The translations under genes and the position numbers were made by a program. The notes beneath the pieces were generated by a model. That model made no database searches. It had not been told where the DNA came from and saw only the letters and a list, made by a program, of their open reading frames with translations. 8,750 nucleotides of DNA. Origin: Rhodospirillales bacterium (GTDB taxonomy: Bacteria; Pseudomonadota; Alphaproteobacteria; Rhodospirillales; JAPHTL01). This document shows, in pieces, positions 6,379 to 8,750 of the stretch; position 1 is the stretch's first letter; the number at the start of each line of letters is the position of its first letter. Location: assembly GCA_026193355.1 (NCBI GenBank), contig JAPHTL010000210.1, positions 1 through 8,750 on the forward strand, written 5' to 3'.

Positions 6379-6386
6379 CTTCCTTT
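6379..6386 (-). promoter_or_regulatory. Ribosome binding site that fixes the TTG start of the amidase
   Basis: AAAGGAAG lies six bases before the TTG at 6372-6370. The reading frame is closed upstream by a TGA between here and the dctM stop, and no ATG or GTG is available before the conserved N-terminus, so the rare TTG must be the start. Confidence 0.75.
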
Positions 6387-6411
6387 CGATCCCGTTTTCG
6401 TGCGTTCACCC

Positions 6412-7767
6412 TTATTTGCCGTAGGCGAATTCGGGTAGCCACATGGCGATTCCGGGGAACATGTAGAGCAGGAACATGGACAGGAACACGATGCTCAGGA
6501 ATGGCATCACGCCCTTGAATATCTGCATCAACTCCACGCCCGGTGGAGCGACCCCCTTCAGATAGTACGCCGCCATCGCCATTGGAGGCGTCAGGAACGA
6601 CGTCTGCAGGTTCAGGGCGACAAGCATGCCGAAGAACAGCGGATCAATTCCATAGTGCGGCAGCATGGGCAGGAAGATCGGAACGAAGATGATGATGATT
6701 TCCGACCATTCCAGCGGCCAGCCCAGCAGGAAGATGATGGCCTGGGCCAGAAGAAGGAAGGTTATCGGGGACAGTTCCATGGCAAGGATCCAGTCCTTGA
6801 TCAGATCATGCCCGCCCAGATACGAAAACACCGAGGAAAACGTCCACGAACCGACAAACAGCCAGCAGACCATCGCCGATGTGCGAACCGTCAGGTAAAT
6901 GGATTCCTTCAACCGGTCCCAGGTCAGCGACCTGTAGAGGACGGCCAGCAACAACCCGCCCAGCGCACCCATCGACGCCGCCTCGGACGGTGTAGCAAGG
7001 CCGAAAAGGATGGCGCCAAGCACCGAGAGGATCAGGAATGCCAGGGGGAAGAAGGACTTCACAAGCATGACGAAGATCTGCCCGCGGGTGACTCCTTCGA
7101 AATCCTCTTCCCGCGGCTTCGGCGCGATACTGGGGTTGAGCCAGGCCCGCCCGATCACATAGACCATGTAGAGGCCAGCCAGCATGAATCCCGGCCCGAG
7201 CGCGCCGGCATAGAGGCGCACGACGGAGACGTTTGATGTCGCGGCGTAGACGATCAGCATGATGCTCGGCGGGATCAGGATGCCCAGACAGCCGCCAGCG
7301 CAGATCACGCCGGAGGCGAAGCTGGTGTCATAACGCGCCTTCAGCATCGCCGGAAAAGCCAGCAACCCCATCAGGGTCACAACCGCGCCGACGATGCCGG
7401 TGGCGGTGGCGAACAGGGCGCAGGTGGCCAGCGCCGCAACCGCCATGGAACCGGGCAGGCGTCTGGCTGCGATCTGCATGCTGAAAAACAGTCGATCGAC
7501 AATATTTGCTCGTTCGACGATGTAGCCCATGAAAAGGAACAGCGGAACGGCCGTCAGCACGTCGTTGGCCATCACCGAATAGGTCTGGTTGACCAACAGG
7601 TCGAAAATCTGGTTGTCGAAAAGACCCCGCATCCGTTCGGCGTCGAAGTAGGCGTAATAGCCGAAACCGACGCCCATTGCGATCAGGGTGAAGGCGATGG
7701 GAAAGCCGAGGAGGATCGTGAAAATGAATATCCCCAGCATCAGGACGGCGACTTGGGGATCGGTCAT
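6412..7767 (-). CDS. dctM: TRAP transporter large permease subunit (DctM, FcbT3-like)
   Basis: This is the channel-forming inner-membrane subunit of a tripartite ATP-independent periplasmic transporter, driving Na+- or H+-coupled uptake of a solute delivered by the binding protein. The 451-residue protein is hydrophobic throughout, consistent with about 12 helices. Family landmarks are LGILIPPSIMLIVYA (161-175) and FGLATPSEAASMGALG (255-270). The C-terminal block, with LNLQTSFLTPPMAMAAYYLKGVAPP (385-409), is typical of the branch often labelled 'mannitol/chloroaromatic compound' (FcbT3/TakM-like). That label should not be read as a substrate assignment. The start ATG overlaps the dctQ stop as ATGA (7767-7764), which indicates translational coupling. 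The stop is 39 bases before the amidase start. Confidence 0.95.
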   Translation of the reverse strand: MTDPQVAVLMLGIFIFTILLGFPIAFTLIAMGVGFGYYAYFDAERMRGLFDNQIFDLLVNQTYSVMANDVLTAVPLFLFMGYIVERANIVDRLFFSMQIAARRLPGSMAVAALATCALFATATGIVGAVVTLMGLLAFPAMLKARYDTSFASGVICAGGCLGILIPPSIMLIVYAATSNVSVVRLYAGALGPGFMLAGLYMVYVIGRAWLNPSIAPKPREEDFEGVTRGQIFVMLVKSFFPLAFLILSVLGAILFGLATPSEAASMGALGGLLLAVLYRSLTWDRLKESIYLTVRTSAMVCWLFVGSWTFSSVFSYLGGHDLIKDWILAMELSPITFLLLAQAIIFLLGWPLEWSEIIIIFVPIFLPMLPHYGIDPLFFGMLVALNLQTSFLTPPMAMAAYYLKGVAPPGVELMQIFKGVMPFLSIVFLSMFLLYMFPGIAMWLPEFAYGK

Positions 7768-8396
7768 TTCAGGGGCTCCGTTTGCTCTGCAGGCTGATCA
7801 ATCTTGAGGCCGAGTTCTTCCGCGGTGATCACGACGTCCTCGTGCTGATGAAGTAGCATTGTTTCCGTTTCCTCGACGTCCTCAAGGTGCTTTGGCCATT
7901 TGCCGGTCCGGATGCAGAGAATGCATCGGGCGACCTGGGCCAGCCCCTGCGCGGCAAGGAGCGTGCCTGCGACAGGCAACACGTACTTGAACTGGAAGAT
8001 CGGCACGTTGGCCGGGCTCATCACGCTGACTTCCTTGTAGAACCAGGATTCACCGGCGTATTCGAAGCCCGAGATGACAAGCGCAAGAACGCCCGGGAAG
8101 AAAAATATAATATAAAGAAAGAGTTCGACCGATGCCTGAACCTTTGGCTTCCACAGGCGATAGACGACGTCGCCACGAACATGTCCATCGCGTGAAAGGG
8201 TATAGGCGCCCGCCATCATGAAAAGGGTGCCGTACATCATGTAGCTGATGTCGAAAGCCCACGATGTCGGGTCACGCAGGACGTAGCGGACAAAGACCTC
8301 ATAGGCCACGCCGAAAGTCATGATCAGGATGCACCAGGCGAAGGCTCTGCCGACCCACGACGTCACATTATCAACAAAAAATATAAAACGTTCCAT
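7764..8396 (-). CDS. dctQ: TRAP transporter small permease subunit (DctQ, FcbT2-like)
   Basis: This is the four-helix small membrane subunit that pairs with DctM and is needed for transport. Helices are seen at about 17-37, 48-66, 91-110 and 135-155. The DctQ pattern appears as FVRYVLRDPTSWAFD (35-49) and LSRDGHVRGDVVY (67-79). At 210 residues it is longer than the shortest DctQ proteins because of a charged cytoplasmic tail of about 50 residues. The ATG at 8396 was chosen for its GGGGAA site (8407-8402) five bases upstream. The open frame continues to 8603, but that extension overlaps the dctP coding end and is not hydrophobic. Codons near helix 3 (about 8100-8117) and at the start (8375-8392) are much richer in A+T than the rest. 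Confidence 0.94.
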   Translation of the reverse strand: MERFIFFVDNVTSWVGRAFAWCILIMTFGVAYEVFVRYVLRDPTSWAFDISYMMYGTLFMMAGAYTLSRDGHVRGDVVYRLWKPKVQASVELFLYIIFFFPGVLALVISGFEYAGESWFYKEVSVMSPANVPIFQFKYVLPVAGTLLAAQGLAQVARCILCIRTGKWPKHLEDVEETETMLLHQHEDVVITAEELGLKIDQPAEQTEPLK

Positions 8397-8437
8397 TGGT
8401 ATTCCCCGCGGCGAAAGGGCCACATTATGGAGCGGCT

Positions 8438-8464
8438 GGGGCGGCGCAAAAATCGCGCCGCCCC
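8438..8464 (-). promoter_or_regulatory. Very stable 10-bp stem-loop between dctP and dctQ
   Basis: Arms GGGGCGGCGC and GCGCCGCCCC pair perfectly around a seven-base loop containing five T on the minus strand. It sits in the 94-base gap, 26 bases after the dctP stop. No T-tract follows it on the minus strand, so full intrinsic termination is not expected. In binding-protein transporter operons, such hairpins often protect the 3' end of the binding-protein mRNA or trim downstream expression, giving more binding protein than membrane subunit. That role is inferred here. Confidence 0.65.
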
Positions 8465-8490
8465 GAAACCCGTTTCCACTTCCGGAAAAC

Positions 8491-8750
8491 TTAGAAGCCG
8501 AGTTCCTTCGGGAAATGATGATTGAAGGCCAGCTTGAAGTCGGCGGAAGCCTGCAGATCGTAGTAGGCGACGCGGTGCGCCCAGGCCTTCTGGCTGTCGG
8601 CAACTTTCTTGAAGAAGGGATCCTTCGTCAGATCTTCCATGACCGTATCCCAGGACGCCAGCTGAGCCTTGAGGATCGCTTCGTCGGTCCGGTAGACGTT
8701 GACGCCGTGGTCCTTTTTCAGCTTCTGAAGGGATGCGGAATACTGATCCA
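8491..8750 (-). CDS. dctP: TRAP transporter solute-binding protein (DctP type), C-terminal 86 residues
   Basis: Only the 3' end is present; the gene runs off the right edge. The visible 86 residues are soluble, helical and charged. They include ILKAQLASWDTVMEDL, TKDPFFKKVADSQKAW, YYDLQASADFKLAF and the end FPKELGF before TAA. A C-terminal helix bundle of this form is usual in TakP/FcbT1-like periplasmic binding proteins. The following dctQ-dctM pair confirms the setting, and in these operons the binding protein usually comes first. It would capture the substrate in the periplasm and hand it to DctQM. The substrate-defining region, including the arginine that usually pairs with a carboxylate, is outside the window, so specificity is unknown. 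Confidence 0.87.
   Translation of the reverse strand, partial: DQYSASLQKLKKDHGVNVYRTDEAILKAQLASWDTVMEDLTKDPFFKKVADSQKAWAHRVAYYDLQASADFKLAFNHHFPKELGF

Noticed and set aside
8397..8603. N-terminal extension of DctQ by 69 residues
   Set aside because: It overlaps the dctP coding end in another frame and encodes no hydrophobic or conserved sequence. The ATG at 8396 has a good ribosome site and starts at the family's usual position.

Overview
The window looks like ordinary chromosomal DNA of a GC-rich alphaproteobacterium. This is inferred from the codon use, a malyl-CoA lyase that closely resembles the Rhodobacter Mcl1 type, and a TRAP transporter of the FcbT/TakP class. I cannot name a genus. 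Every gene I can support lies on the minus strand, so biological order runs from high to low coordinates. I see no tRNA, rRNA, CRISPR array, insertion sequence, integrase or phage gene. No gene-free stretch exceeds 300 bases; the longest is 259 bases (654-912).

Layout in transcription order: (1) 8750-6370 holds the 3' end of a TRAP solute-binding protein gene (dctP type), then dctQ (small permease), dctM (large permease; ATGA overlap with dctQ) and an amidase-signature hydrolase with a TTG start. This resembles an uptake-and-hydrolysis operon for an unidentified organic acid or amide. A very strong stem-loop separates dctP from dctQ. (2) 5034-4222 is looser. It holds two unrecognised two-helix membrane proteins (71 and 84 aa), with gaps of 96, 151 and 95 bases around them that contain several perfect inverted repeats. 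(3) 4221-913 holds mcl1 (L-malyl-CoA/beta-methylmalyl-CoA lyase) followed 42 bases later by maeB, a malic enzyme with a C-terminal phosphotransacetylase-like domain. (4) 912-1 has a 259-base gap, then a protein with four [4Fe-4S] cluster motifs and the first 37 codons of a tungsten aldehyde oxidoreductase (AOR family).

How the parts may fit together: the TRAP transporter would import a carboxylate or amide and the amidase would release ammonia from it. Mcl1 interconverts malyl-CoA with acetyl-CoA and glyoxylate (and methylmalyl-CoA with propionyl-CoA and glyoxylate), as in the ethylmalonyl-CoA pathway. MaeB links malate to pyruvate, and in related enzymes its C-terminal domain senses acetyl-CoA. 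The AOR pair oxidises aldehydes to acids and passes electrons through the polyferredoxin. A physiological link between these modules is only inferred from neighbourhood and shared strand. I found no clear evidence of a wholly new system. The least explained parts are the two small membrane proteins and the inverted repeats around them.
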